Shown piece after piece: positions 16,567 to 23,737 of a stretch of 64,000 nt of DNA (positions are counted from its first letter, which is position 1; every line of letters begins with the position of its first letter). The stretch comes from Clostridium hydrogeniformans DSM 21757 (GTDB taxonomy: Bacteria > Bacillota > Clostridia > Clostridiales > Clostridiaceae): positions 124,001-188,000 of the forward strand of contig NZ_JMLJ01000007.1 of assembly GCF_000686705.1 (NCBI RefSeq), written 5' to 3'. The notes under the pieces were generated by a model. That model had not been told where the DNA came from. It did not search any database and saw nothing but the letters and a program-made list of their open reading frames with translations. A program made the translations under genes and the position numbers.

Positions 16567-17840
16567 AGATAGTTGTTATCGGAGGAGGTTGGGCTGGGTG
16601 CGCAGCAGCAATTTCAGCTAAAAAAGCTGGAGCAGATGTTACCCTATTTGAAAAAACTGACTTAATTTTAGGACTTGGCAATGTTGGCGGAATAATGAGA
16701 AATAACGGAAGATTTACTGCTTCTGAAGAGCTTATATCCCTTGGTGCAGGAGATTTAATAAATATAACTGATTCCTTATCTCGTCATAAAAATATAGAAT
16801 TTCCAGGTCATAAGCATGCGTGGCTATATGATGTAAATCTTATAGAACCAGAGGTTAGATCTTATGTAGAATCCCTTGGAATAAATATAAGATTTATATC
16901 TAGAATATCAGATGTAGAAAAGGAAGGAAGCAAAATAAAAGGAGTATATTTAAGTACTGGTGAATTTATTGAAGCAGATGCTTTTGTGGAAACTACAGGA
17001 TCTACTGGGCCTATGGGTAATTGTCTTAAATATGGAAACGGATGTTCTATGTGTATATTAAGATGTCCAACCTTTGGTCCTAGAGTGAGCCTAAGTGCTA
17101 GAGCTGGGATTGAAGATTTCCAAGGAGAAAGAGAAGGGGATGAATTAGGAGCTTTTAGTGGGTCTTGTAAATTAGCTAAAGAAACCTTATCTGAGGAGAT
17201 AGTAAAAGAACTTAATGAGACCGGAGTGGTAGTATTAAAAATTCCACCAGAAGATATAAATTTAGATAAATTAAAATCAAAGGTATGTCAACAATATGCA
17301 TTGAAAGAATTCGCAGAAAATATAGTCCTTCTGGATACGGGACATGCTAAGCTAATGACCACCTACTACCCTATAGAAAAGCTTAGAAAAATTAAAGGAC
17401 TAGAAAAAGCAAAATATGTGGATCCTTATGCTGGTGGAATAGGTAACTCCATAAGATATCTAGCAGTATCACCAAGAACTGATGATATGAAGGTTATAGG
17501 ATTAGATAATCTATTTGTTGGAGGAGAAAAGTCAGGATTGTTTGTAGGTCATACAGAAGCAATAGCTACAGGAACCTTAGCAGGATACAACGCTGTAAGA
17601 TATACCTTAGGAATGCCTATGCTAATTTTACCTAGAAGTACAGCTATAGGAGATATAATATCCTATGCAAATTATAAAGTGTCCACATCAGAAGGAAGGA
17701 AAAATAGATATACCTTTGCAGGGGCTGAATACTTTAAGAGAATGAAGGAAAATAATTTATATATAACTAATAAAGATGAAATAAGAGATAAACTTAAGAG
17801 ATTAAATCTTGAGAATATATTTAATGAAAAACTTATATAA
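16563..17840 (+). CDS. FAD-dependent oxidoreductase (GidA/FAD-dependent family)
   Basis: The 425-residue flavoprotein begins with the dinucleotide motif VVIGGGWAGCAAAISAKKAG and carries C-terminal FAD contacts near residue 320 (LDNLFVGGEKSGLFVGHTEAIATG). That pattern is shared with the GidA/TrmFO superfamily, but the protein is shorter. A central segment, GNGCSMCILRCPTFGPR, has three cysteines that may bind metal or act in redox chemistry. The ATGA overlap with the PyrK-like gene indicates that they work together, with electrons probably passing between NAD(P)H, the iron-sulfur protein and this enzyme. Its substrate is unknown. Confidence 0.78.
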   Translation: MKIVVIGGGWAGCAAAISAKKAGADVTLFEKTDLILGLGNVGGIMRNNGRFTASEELISLGAGDLINITDSLSRHKNIEFPGHKHAWLYDVNLIEPEVRSYVESLGINIRFISRISDVEKEGSKIKGVYLSTGEFIEADAFVETTGSTGPMGNCLKYGNGCSMCILRCPTFGPRVSLSARAGIEDFQGEREGDELGAFSGSCKLAKETLSEEIVKELNETGVVVLKIPPEDINLDKLKSKVCQQYALKEFAENIVLLDTGHAKLMTTYYPIEKLRKIKGLEKAKYVDPYAGGIGNSIRYLAVSPRTDDMKVIGLDNLFVGGEKSGLFVGHTEAIATGTLAGYNAVRYTLGMPMLILPRSTAIGDIISYANYKVSTSEGRKNRYTFAGAEYFKRMKENNLYITNKDEIRDKLKRLNLENIFNEKLI

Positions 17841-17920
17841 AAAATAAGTGTGAATTATCCGAGGGAACTGAAAAACCAAAAGTTTTTCAGTTCCCTCCAT
17901 TATCCACACTTATTTTTTAT
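17837..17920. terminator. Two-storey bidirectional hairpin
   Basis: Outer perfect 16-bp arms (17837-17852 with 17905-17920) and inner perfect 14-bp arms (17863-17876 with 17882-17895) stack around small internal loops. The structure lies between the convergent flavoprotein and TM1266-type genes, with T-runs suited to both strands. Confidence 0.75.
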
Positions 17921-18165
17921 ATACTTAATATTTTAGCAGTTACCCCATCTATAGAATTTAGTTCCTCATTTAAACCATGGATATCATCCTCTTTATCTTT
18001 TAAAAGGTTCAATAATATAAGACCGGACTGGGAACAAATATCTTTAGATGCCTCATGTAAGCCTATTCTTGTTTGAATAATACATCCATACTTAGTTAAG
18101 ATTTCTTGAGCCTCTGGGGCAGAAGAGTTTCTAGGGGTAAGTTTTATAGCCATTATAGTAAACAT
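17917..18165 (-). CDS. TM1266-type iron-only hydrogenase system putative regulator
   Basis: This 82-residue protein is a small ACT/ferredoxin-like fold of the TM1266 family. It shows the pattern LTPRNSSAPEAQEILTKYGCIIQTRIGLHE and a terminal GVTAKILSI strand. The family is annotated as a putative regulator of the [FeFe]-hydrogenase system, named from its neighbourhoods; direct evidence is limited. GGAGG lies 5 bases before ATG 18165. No hydrogenase maturation gene is visible in this window. Confidence 0.72.
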   Translation of the reverse strand: MFTIMAIKLTPRNSSAPEAQEILTKYGCIIQTRIGLHEASKDICSQSGLILLNLLKDKEDDIHGLNEELNSIDGVTAKILSI

Positions 18166-18498
18166 AAAAACCTCCTAATAATTAATATCATACTTACAGA
18201 TACTAGTATTTCATTAAATATATGAAAGTATGTATTTACCTAATATATCTTAAAAATGAAATGTTATAGTTAAAATCATATATTGTTCTATAGTTATTTA
18301 AATGAAATAAAAGATAAACGAAGGACCTAATATAAATCAATGGGAAAATTTGCAAACTAAATTTTAATACAAGTAAATCCAAGAAGGAATGGGAATAAGA
18401 GATATAATGCATTTCTAAAAAGTTTATATTAAAGTAAAGCATTGTAGTACCATTAATTCATTGTTATAATTATATTTACAAAATAAGGGGTGAGTATT
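18166..18498. other. Gene-free spacer with probable promoter of the small ORF
   Basis: A 68-codon minus frame at 18236-18442 has no ribosome site and a composition typical of AT-rich noise. TTATAATTATATTT near 18463-18476 may be the promoter region of the 42-codon ORF. Confidence 0.5.
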
Positions 18499-18627
18499 AT
18501 GAAAAAGAAATTGATAAGTCTTTTTTTATATGTAGGTAGGTCTATAAATTTTGTAGTATCTAGATTTATTGATGGTTTTAAGGTTGGATTTAAAAAAGCA
18601 ATGCAAAAAAATAGTAAAACTAATTAA
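18499..18627 (+). CDS. 42-residue decayed paralogue of the mini-lipoprotein
   Basis: ATG 18499 has AAGGGGTGAG upstream. The product is exactly 42 residues, as is the mini-lipoprotein at 15049-15177, and aligns without gaps: identical MKKKL start, FIDGFK core at the same position, shared KA, Q-x-N and KTN ends. The lipobox region has changed so that cysteine 21 is serine and the hydrophobic core is interrupted by GRS and SR. It therefore cannot be a lipoprotein; it is either a pseudogene with an intact frame or a neofunctionalised peptide. Confidence 0.6.
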   Translation: MKKKLISLFLYVGRSINFVVSRFIDGFKVGFKKAMQKNSKTN

Positions 18628-18790
18628 TATATAAATTTTGATAAATTACAATAACAAATTGAACTAATTTTTATTTATGATTTAAATACTTTAAATATAT
18701 GCTTTCCTCTTGGATAAAACGGAATATTACACCATTATGATATTAATTAGTGCTTTTTCAAAAAGTTTTAAAAGTAAGATAAGAATTTAA

Positions 18791-19030
18791 TCAATTTTTG
18801 TCGTATACAGCTTTACCAGTATAAGCAAGGTATGTTTCAATATACTTTCCTTGTTTTATTTGGGTAGTAGTTTCATGTCAAACTTCATTTAGAATAGTAT
18901 TATTGGTATATTTATCTCTTTGGCTATCTTATAGGCTGATAACCCATCTTTTAGACGAATCTGAATGGTCATACATTCTTAAAAATTCAACTGTTTACTT
19001 TACGTGATTCTGTGTTATGATTTTGATAAA
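18791..19030 (-). pseudogene. IS30-family transposase remnant (N-terminal part)
   Basis: Reading the minus strand in three frames recovers consecutive pieces of an IS30-type transposase N-terminus: HNTESRKVNS (then a stop), MTIQIRLKDGLSAYKIAKEI (the HTH region), and NTILNEV, stop, then TTTQIKQGKYIETYLAYTG with KAVYDKN. At least two frameshifts and two in-frame stops separate them, and the DDE catalytic part is missing. It is a fossil of an insertion that now fills the spacer between the 42-codon ORF and the pyruvate-kinase-domain gene. The amino acid pattern is recalled from clostridial IS30 proteins; no search was done. Confidence 0.75.
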
Positions 19031-19067
19031 TAAGCATAGGGTTTAGGTTAAAACCCTATGCTTATTT
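19028..19067. terminator. Terminator with 17-bp perfect arms
   Basis: Positions 19028-19044 pair with 19051-19067 around a 6-base loop, about 50 bases after the stop of the minus-strand gene at 19114. Confidence 0.75.
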
Positions 19068-19113
19068 TAAGGCTAAGGATTAGTAGCTTAACTAAATATC
19101 CTATGGCATTTAA

Positions 19114-19668
19114 CTATTCTCTTTTTTCAATTGGCTTACATATGATTTCATCTATTTTAGTTTCAAGTATAGATGAAGCATGACTTGGGCGTATAATTAT
19201 AGCAGCATCTGCCCCAGTGCCACTCCCTCCTATTGCAATTACCTTTTCATTATATGGAATAAGTCCACTGTCTAAAGCCATAATTGAGACTTCAACACAT
19301 ACTTTAATACCTTGACCAAACATCCTTAAAGTGTAGGCAATAACCTCTACTGGAGATATTCCCCCAAACTTATTACTAAGCCCTCTCTCAGCACCACTTA
19401 AAACATGGGTTGTTGTTAAAACTCTTACTCCATTTTCTTCTAATTCTTCTTTCATAGATTCATTCATACTATTTACACCCTTAGTTTTGAATCCATTAAC
19501 ATGAGAAACACAAATAATATTAATATCAGTATTTCTACTTAATTTTAATGCAGTTTCTCCAGAAGTTGAGGCTACAACTATATGCTTTATTCCCCTTTCC
19601 TTTGCTGTCCTTAAGGCTAATTCTAAAGTTTTATCCGTATTACTTTTTCCTACATTATCAAAATACAT
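19114..19668 (-). CDS. Stand-alone pyruvate kinase alpha/beta (C-terminal) domain protein
   Basis: This 184-residue protein corresponds to the C-terminal regulatory domain of pyruvate kinase without the catalytic barrel. It opens FDNVGKSNTDKTLELALRTA, then KHIVVASTSGETALKLSRNT, and ends in a conserved glycine-rich GGSGTGADAAIIIRP segment. Such orphan domains are common in clostridia and their role is unknown; a small-molecule sensor is possible. It has its own terminator and a weak upstream ribosome site GGGGGAG before ATG 19668. It is followed upstream by metA on the same strand. Confidence 0.8.
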   Translation of the reverse strand: MYFDNVGKSNTDKTLELALRTAKERGIKHIVVASTSGETALKLSRNTDINIICVSHVNGFKTKGVNSMNESMKEELEENGVRVLTTTHVLSGAERGLSNKFGGISPVEVIAYTLRMFGQGIKVCVEVSIMALDSGLIPYNEKVIAIGGSGTGADAAIIIRPSHASSILETKIDEIICKPIEKRE

Positions 19669-19753
19669 AATTCTCCCCCTAAACTATAAAATTGTTTTAT
19701 ATATAATTATTTCTAAATGAATTTTTAAAAACCTCTATAATTTAAAACATATT

Positions 19754-20617
19754 CTAATTTAAGGTATTTAACCAATTTTTAAAAATAGTTTTTTTAGTTC
19801 TATCCCAAGAGTAATTTACTCCTTTATTTATATCATCATCTACAAAATAATCTTTAGGAATAGAAGGGGAAATCCCCCTTTCTCTATCCCTTAAATATTC
19901 TTTTTTTAAAGTATATTCCTCATACTCCATATGTCCTAAAATAAAGAGATTATTAAACTTATCTTCCAAGGCAAAAACTTCCCCACTACTACTTTTACTT
20001 ATAATTTTAATGTCTTTTATCTTTTTAATATCTTCTTCTTTAATATAGGAATATCTTGAATGTGGAGCTTTAAAATTATTATCTAATCCTTTTAAATAAG
20101 ATGATTTTACTAGTATTTCATGATTAAAAACCCCAAATATTTTTTCTTTAGAAATAAACTTATTTATTCCATAGTAATGATATAAAGCTGCTGAAGCTCC
20201 ATAGCATATATATAAAGAGTTTTCATTATTTTTTCTTATATAATTAAAGATATCTACTAGTTCCCCCCAATAATAATTATTTTCATAATCTAAAGTTTCA
20301 ACAGGAGCCCCTGTGATTATTATCCCATGGAACTTCTTCTTTATAGCCTCTTTAAAGGTTATATAATATTTCTTTAAATATTCATCTTTTACATTTTTAG
20401 GTGTATAAGTTTTGGTGTATATATACTCTATATTTATCCTACAATTAGATTTACCTAAGGATTTTAATATTTGTAGTTCTGTTTCTTCTTTATTTGGCAT
20501 TAAATTTATAAGAAGTATTCTTTTATCATAATTCTCATAGGTTTTATTATAAAGCTGAAACCCATCTTTAACTAACTCTTCTACATAGGGAAGAGAAAAA
20601 TCTAACACTAATGACAT
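19754..20617 (-). CDS. metA: Homoserine O-acyltransferase (probably acetyl-CoA type)
   Basis: This 287-residue protein is a MetA-family homoserine transacylase, slightly shorter than the usual 300 or so residues. The nucleophile is C138 (LYICYGASAALYHYYG), and GHMEYEEYTL supplies the catalytic histidine and glutamate. In the MetA family a glutamate in the TGAPVE motif goes with acetyl-CoA and a glycine with succinyl-CoA. Here the residue is E107 (ITGAPVETLDY), so O-acetylhomoserine is the predicted product for methionine synthesis. A long leader with a SAM-I riboswitch precedes it, diverging from the homoserine dehydrogenase gene. Confidence 0.9.
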   Translation of the reverse strand: MSLVLDFSLPYVEELVKDGFQLYNKTYENYDKRILLINLMPNKEETELQILKSLGKSNCRINIEYIYTKTYTPKNVKDEYLKKYYITFKEAIKKKFHGIIITGAPVETLDYENNYYWGELVDIFNYIRKNNENSLYICYGASAALYHYYGINKFISKEKIFGVFNHEILVKSSYLKGLDNNFKAPHSRYSYIKEEDIKKIKDIKIISKSSSGEVFALEDKFNNLFILGHMEYEEYTLKKEYLRDRERGISPSIPKDYFVDDDINKGVNYSWDRTKKTIFKNWLNTLN

Positions 20618-20726
20618 TTCCTATTTCCCTCCAATAAATTCATACAGTAACTTTTCATTTTGTTGACCTCCTAGTTTTAAATATAATTAATTTAAAAGGT
20701 CAATATCCTAAATAGAAGGAATCTTA

Positions 20727-20757
20727 CTTCAGATGATGTTCTTTACACCATCTGAAG
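20727..20757 (-). promoter_or_regulatory. Leader hairpin nearest metA
   Basis: Thirteen-base arms (20727-20739 with 20745-20757, one mismatch) form a hairpin between the riboswitch terminator and metA. No T-run follows, so it is probably not a terminator. Confidence 0.5.
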
Positions 20758-20777
20758 GTTAGATGATTTAATCTAGG

Positions 20778-20833
20778 GGCTAGGAGCTTTATCCCCCACC
20801 TTTTAGAGTATGGGGATGTTAAAGCTCCTAGCC
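20778..20833. repeat. 56-base palindromic element in the metA leader
   Basis: Outer perfect 14-bp arms (20778-20791 with 20820-20833, GGCTAGGAGCTTTA and its complement) continue after a small bulge into CCCC/GGGG pairs, with a CACCTTTTAGAGTAT loop. It is not needed for the riboswitch and has no terminator T-run. It could be a REP/MITE element, for instance from an IS200/IS605-type end, or an extra leader structure. Confidence 0.5.
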
Positions 20834-20839
20834 ATAAGA

Positions 20840-20877
20840 TAAAAAAGCTCCTCTTATCCTTAAAGATAAAAGGAGCT
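20840..20877 (-). terminator. Riboswitch-controlled terminator of metA
   Basis: A 13-bp stem (20846-20858 with 20865-20877) is followed on the minus strand by six T residues. It lies directly after the SAM-I aptamer and is the expected expression platform. Confidence 0.85.
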
Positions 20878-20890
20878 AATAAGCTCTTGC

Positions 20891-20990
20891 TTCTTATCTA
20901 TCAGGATATAATCTGCTGGATTTGGCACAAGGCATAAAATGCTGTTGCCAAGGCTTCTTTGGGCCAGTCCCTCCGCCTTTCTTGATAAGA
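20891..20990 (-). ncRNA. SAM-I (S-box) riboswitch upstream of metA
   Basis: The minus strand shows the S-box core: P1 arm CTTATC, then GGAGGGACTGGCCC, AGCCTTGGCAAC, GTGCCAAATCCAGCAG, and the P1 closing arm GATAAG. SAM binding should stabilise P1 and allow the following terminator to form, shutting off metA. The order of conserved blocks is complete, so the aptamer is probably functional. Confidence 0.93.
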
Positions 20991-21028
20991 TCTTTATTAT
21001 ATTTTTATTCTAAATCCAATGTGATTCC

Positions 21029-21057
21029 ATTTTAATGTAATTTTCAATTTATGTCAA
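21029..21057 (-). promoter_or_regulatory. metA promoter
   Basis: On the minus strand TTGACA (21052-21057) and TAAAAT (21029-21034) are 17 bases apart, a near-consensus vegetative promoter about 40 bases before the aptamer. Confidence 0.75.
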
Positions 21058-21089
21058 ACATCTTTTAAAAATTTTTCTATTTTATTATA

Positions 21090-21118
21090 TTGACAAGGTT
21101 TTCCTGTAGCTATATAAT
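21090..21118 (+). promoter_or_regulatory. hom promoter (perfect consensus)
   Basis: TTGACA at 21090-21095 and TATAAT at 21113-21118 are separated by exactly 17 bases. This is a full-consensus sigma-A promoter just upstream of the plus-strand riboswitch. Confidence 0.88.
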
Positions 21119-21142
21119 TATATAAAAAATTAAATATTTTTT

Positions 21143-21238
21143 CTTATCAAGAGTGATGGAGGGACTGGCCCTATGAAATCCGGCAACCTGAATTAAATTT
21201 AAGGTGCTAAATCCAGCAGACTTAGTCTGAAAGATGAG
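21143..21238 (+). ncRNA. SAM-I (S-box) riboswitch upstream of hom
   Basis: The conserved blocks are CTTATCAAGAG, GGAGGGACTGGCCC, ATCCGGCAACC, AAGGTGCTAAATCCAGCAG and the P1 closing arm GATGAG (21233-21238). GATGAG can instead pair with CTCATC (21263-21268), which lies in the loop of the downstream terminator. That gives a simple switch between antiterminator (no SAM) and terminator (SAM bound). Confidence 0.93.
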
Positions 21239-21250
21239 ATTGTTTTATAT

Positions 21251-21286
21251 AAACTTTTGTAACTCATCTTACAAAGGTTTTTTTGT
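21251..21286 (+). terminator. Riboswitch-controlled terminator of hom
   Basis: The stem AAACTTTTGTAA/TTACAAAGGTTT (21251-21262 with 21269-21280) ends in a T-run. Its loop CTCATC is complementary to the P1 arm of the aptamer. Confidence 0.85.
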
Positions 21287-21351
21287 TTTAATTTTAATAT
21301 TATATTTAAAATCTAATCCAATGTTAATAATTAATTTATGGGGGAATTATA

Positions 21352-22551
21352 ATGTCAACTATAGCTATATTAGGATACGGCACTGTGGGTACAGGGCTTG
21401 TGGAACTTTTAGATAAAAATAACTTAAAGGACACTAGTATCTCATCTATACTGGTGAAAAATAAGGATAAACATAAGAATAAAAAATACTTTAACTTAAT
21501 AACAGATGATATAGATCAGGTATTTAATAGTCCTTCTGAAATTTTTATTGAAGTCATGGGAGGAATCCATCCTGCTTATGAATATGTAAAAAAAGCACTT
21601 AAAAATAAAAAACATGTTATAACTGCAAATAAAGACTTAATTGCAGAGCATGGAAGAGAACTTATATCCCTTGCTAAAGAAAATCATGTTTATTTAAATT
21701 TTGAGGCAAGTGTTGGTGGTGGAATTCCTATTTTAAAACCACTAATAGAGAGTCTTTGTGGAAATAAAATTTCAAAAATTACTGCCATATTAAATGGTAC
21801 TACAAACTTTATATTGACTAAAATGTATAAGGAAAATATGGATTATGATGAAGCATTAAAACTAGTTCAAGATTTAGGTTTTGCAGAATCTGATCCTACA
21901 AGTGATGTAGAAGGTTTAGATTCTGCAAGAAAGCTTTCTATATTGTCTACCATAGCCTTCAAAAAACTAATTAAATGGAATGATATTTTTATAGAAGGTA
22001 TATCAGATTTAAAAAAGGAAGATTTTACATTCGCTAAGTCTATAAACTGTTGTATAAAACTATTAGCTGTAAGTAGCTATGAAAATGATAAGGTTATGGC
22101 CTGTGTAAAACCAATGTTTGTTCCATTATCTAATAGTATTTCTCAGGTAGAAGATGAGTTTAATACTATAAATCTTTATGGAGATGCTGTAGGTGATTTA
22201 AATCTTTATGGTAAAGGAGCTGGTATGCTTCCAACAGCTAGTTCAGTATATAGTGATTTATTAGATATAATAAATCATAATAATAGACTTCTAGAATTCT
22301 CTAATAATAGTGCCATAGTAGAATCTCCTAAGAATTTCTATAATGAAATTATAGTAAAACTTCCAAGGTCAAATAAAACCTATATTTTAGAATTTAATAA
22401 ATTGTTTAATAAAAATATTGTACAGGAATCAGAATTTGAAGATTTTAATATATTTTATCTAAAAGCAGATGATGCTTTAGTCTTTAATGATAAAATTAAA
22501 TCTTTCTCTATTAAAACTGGAATTATTCCTAAATCTTTTATAAAGCTATAA
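21352..22551 (+). CDS. hom: Homoserine dehydrogenase
   Basis: This 399-residue enzyme reduces aspartate semialdehyde to homoserine. It has the Rossmann motif AILGYGTVGTGLV, the catalytic-domain signatures NKDLIAEHGREL, EASVGGGIPIL, ILNGTTNFIL and GFAESDPTSDVEGLDSARKL. It ends at the length expected for the catalytic core plus a short tail; a full C-terminal ACT domain, usual in Gram-positive enzymes of about 430 residues, is not obvious, so threonine feedback may be absent or altered. GGGGG precedes ATG 21352. It is monocistronic, SAM-controlled and divergent from metA. Confidence 0.93.
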   Translation: MSTIAILGYGTVGTGLVELLDKNNLKDTSISSILVKNKDKHKNKKYFNLITDDIDQVFNSPSEIFIEVMGGIHPAYEYVKKALKNKKHVITANKDLIAEHGRELISLAKENHVYLNFEASVGGGIPILKPLIESLCGNKISKITAILNGTTNFILTKMYKENMDYDEALKLVQDLGFAESDPTSDVEGLDSARKLSILSTIAFKKLIKWNDIFIEGISDLKKEDFTFAKSINCCIKLLAVSSYENDKVMACVKPMFVPLSNSISQVEDEFNTINLYGDAVGDLNLYGKGAGMLPTASSVYSDLLDIINHNNRLLEFSNNSAIVESPKNFYNEIIVKLPRSNKTYILEFNKLFNKNIVQESEFEDFNIFYLKADDALVFNDKIKSFSIKTGIIPKSFIKL

Positions 22552-22561
22552 AAGATAATGA

Positions 22562-22606
22562 AAACCCAGGCAAAAAGAATATACCATTCTCTTTCTTCCT
22601 GGGTTT
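22562..22606. terminator. Bidirectional terminator
   Basis: The stem AAACCCAGG/CCTGGGTTT (22562-22570 with 22598-22606) encloses a second hairpin and separates the convergent hom and carboxypeptidase genes. Confidence 0.75.
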
Positions 22607-22653
22607 CTTTGTGATAACTTATAAATATAACTTTGTAATATTCTTATTCTGAA

Positions 22654-23673
22654 TTACTTATATATAATATGCTTATATATAAGCACCTCATCTTCAAAAA
22701 CCTTTATATCCCCTAAAACTTTATTATCATTTACAATATTATTATTCTTATCTAATTTAAATATTCCCTTACTTCCATTTTTTATAGGAACATATATATC
22801 TTCATTAAATATTGACATATCACTTTCTTCATCCATAGAATTTAAATCTTTAATATTTTCATAATAATAGTTCTCTTTTACATAATTAAAAATCTTTTCT
22901 GTTTCTGTCCACCTTCCTGGACAGTCTAATACAACCATTATTACATCATTATGCCCATTATTTACTGAGGTAACTAAGCACTTTCCTGCCCCTCCTGTAT
23001 ATCCAGTTTTAACTCCATTTGCTCCTTTAATTTGCCATAAAATCTTATTTATATTAGAATAGTCCCTTGTAAAATTATTATCCCTAGAAGTATACGCCTT
23101 TTTTCCTACCATTTCATTAAAAAAATCGTTCTCCTTAGCCTTTGCAGTTGCTATAGCTAAATCATAAGATGTTGAATAATGTCTTCCACTATCTAATCCA
23201 TGAGGTGATTCAAAATTCGAATCCATAAGTCCTATTTCTAAGGCATATTCATTCATAAGCTTACAGAATTCTTCTATAGATCCACTTATACCTTCTGCAA
23301 TGGCTATAGCTGCATCATTACCTGATTTAAACATAAGTCCAACTATTAATTCTTTTAAGGATATTTCATCATTCTTCTTATATCCAACCTTTGATCCCCT
23401 TATAGATGCTGCATTAGAGCTTATTATAAATTTATCCTCTAAATTACCGTATTTTATTGCTACTAAAGCAGTAATAATTTTTGTTGTACTTGCCATAGGT
23501 ACTATTTTGTCGCTATTTTTTTCATATAAAACTCTTCTAGTTTTACTATCTATTGCTATAGCACATTTAGCATTTACATTGAGCTTATTATTTTTTTCAA
23601 CAGCTCTAGTAGGTATTGAAAAAATATTTATAAATAAGCATAAAGACATAAATATATAAATAAATTTTTTCAT
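22654..23673 (-). CDS. D-alanyl-D-alanine carboxypeptidase (PBP5/DacF family)
   Basis: ATG 23673 is preferred over the upstream open frame because AAAGGAGGAG lies 7 bases before it. A signal peptide (MKKFIYIFMSLCLFINIF, then PTRA) follows immediately. The 339-residue protein carries the S11 peptidase triad: S62-T-T-K65 (PMASTTKI), SGN (KSGNDAAI) and KTG (GVKTGYTGGAGK). It trims the terminal D-alanine from peptidoglycan pentapeptides. The C-terminal tail is shorter than the full PBP5 stem and lacks an obvious membrane-anchoring helix. It diverges from the DUF2953/ytfJ pair, which suggests a sporulation-linked role. Confidence 0.88.
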   Translation of the reverse strand: MKKFIYIFMSLCLFINIFSIPTRAVEKNNKLNVNAKCAIAIDSKTRRVLYEKNSDKIVPMASTTKIITALVAIKYGNLEDKFIISSNAASIRGSKVGYKKNDEISLKELIVGLMFKSGNDAAIAIAEGISGSIEEFCKLMNEYALEIGLMDSNFESPHGLDSGRHYSTSYDLAIATAKAKENDFFNEMVGKKAYTSRDNNFTRDYSNINKILWQIKGANGVKTGYTGGAGKCLVTSVNNGHNDVIMVVLDCPGRWTETEKIFNYVKENYYYENIKDLNSMDEESDMSIFNEDIYVPIKNGSKGIFKLDKNNNIVNDNKVLGDIKVFEDEVLIYKHIIYK

Positions 23674-23737
23674 GTTAACTCCTCCTTTAAAGTATAATTG
23701 AGTTTTTGAAGTCAATACTATAGAGGGAGGTATATCT

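Noticed and set aside
18236-18442. 68-codon minus-strand frame
   Set aside because: No ribosome site, AT-biased amino acids (I, Y, F, N, L) typical of non-coding DNA, and no recognisable motif.
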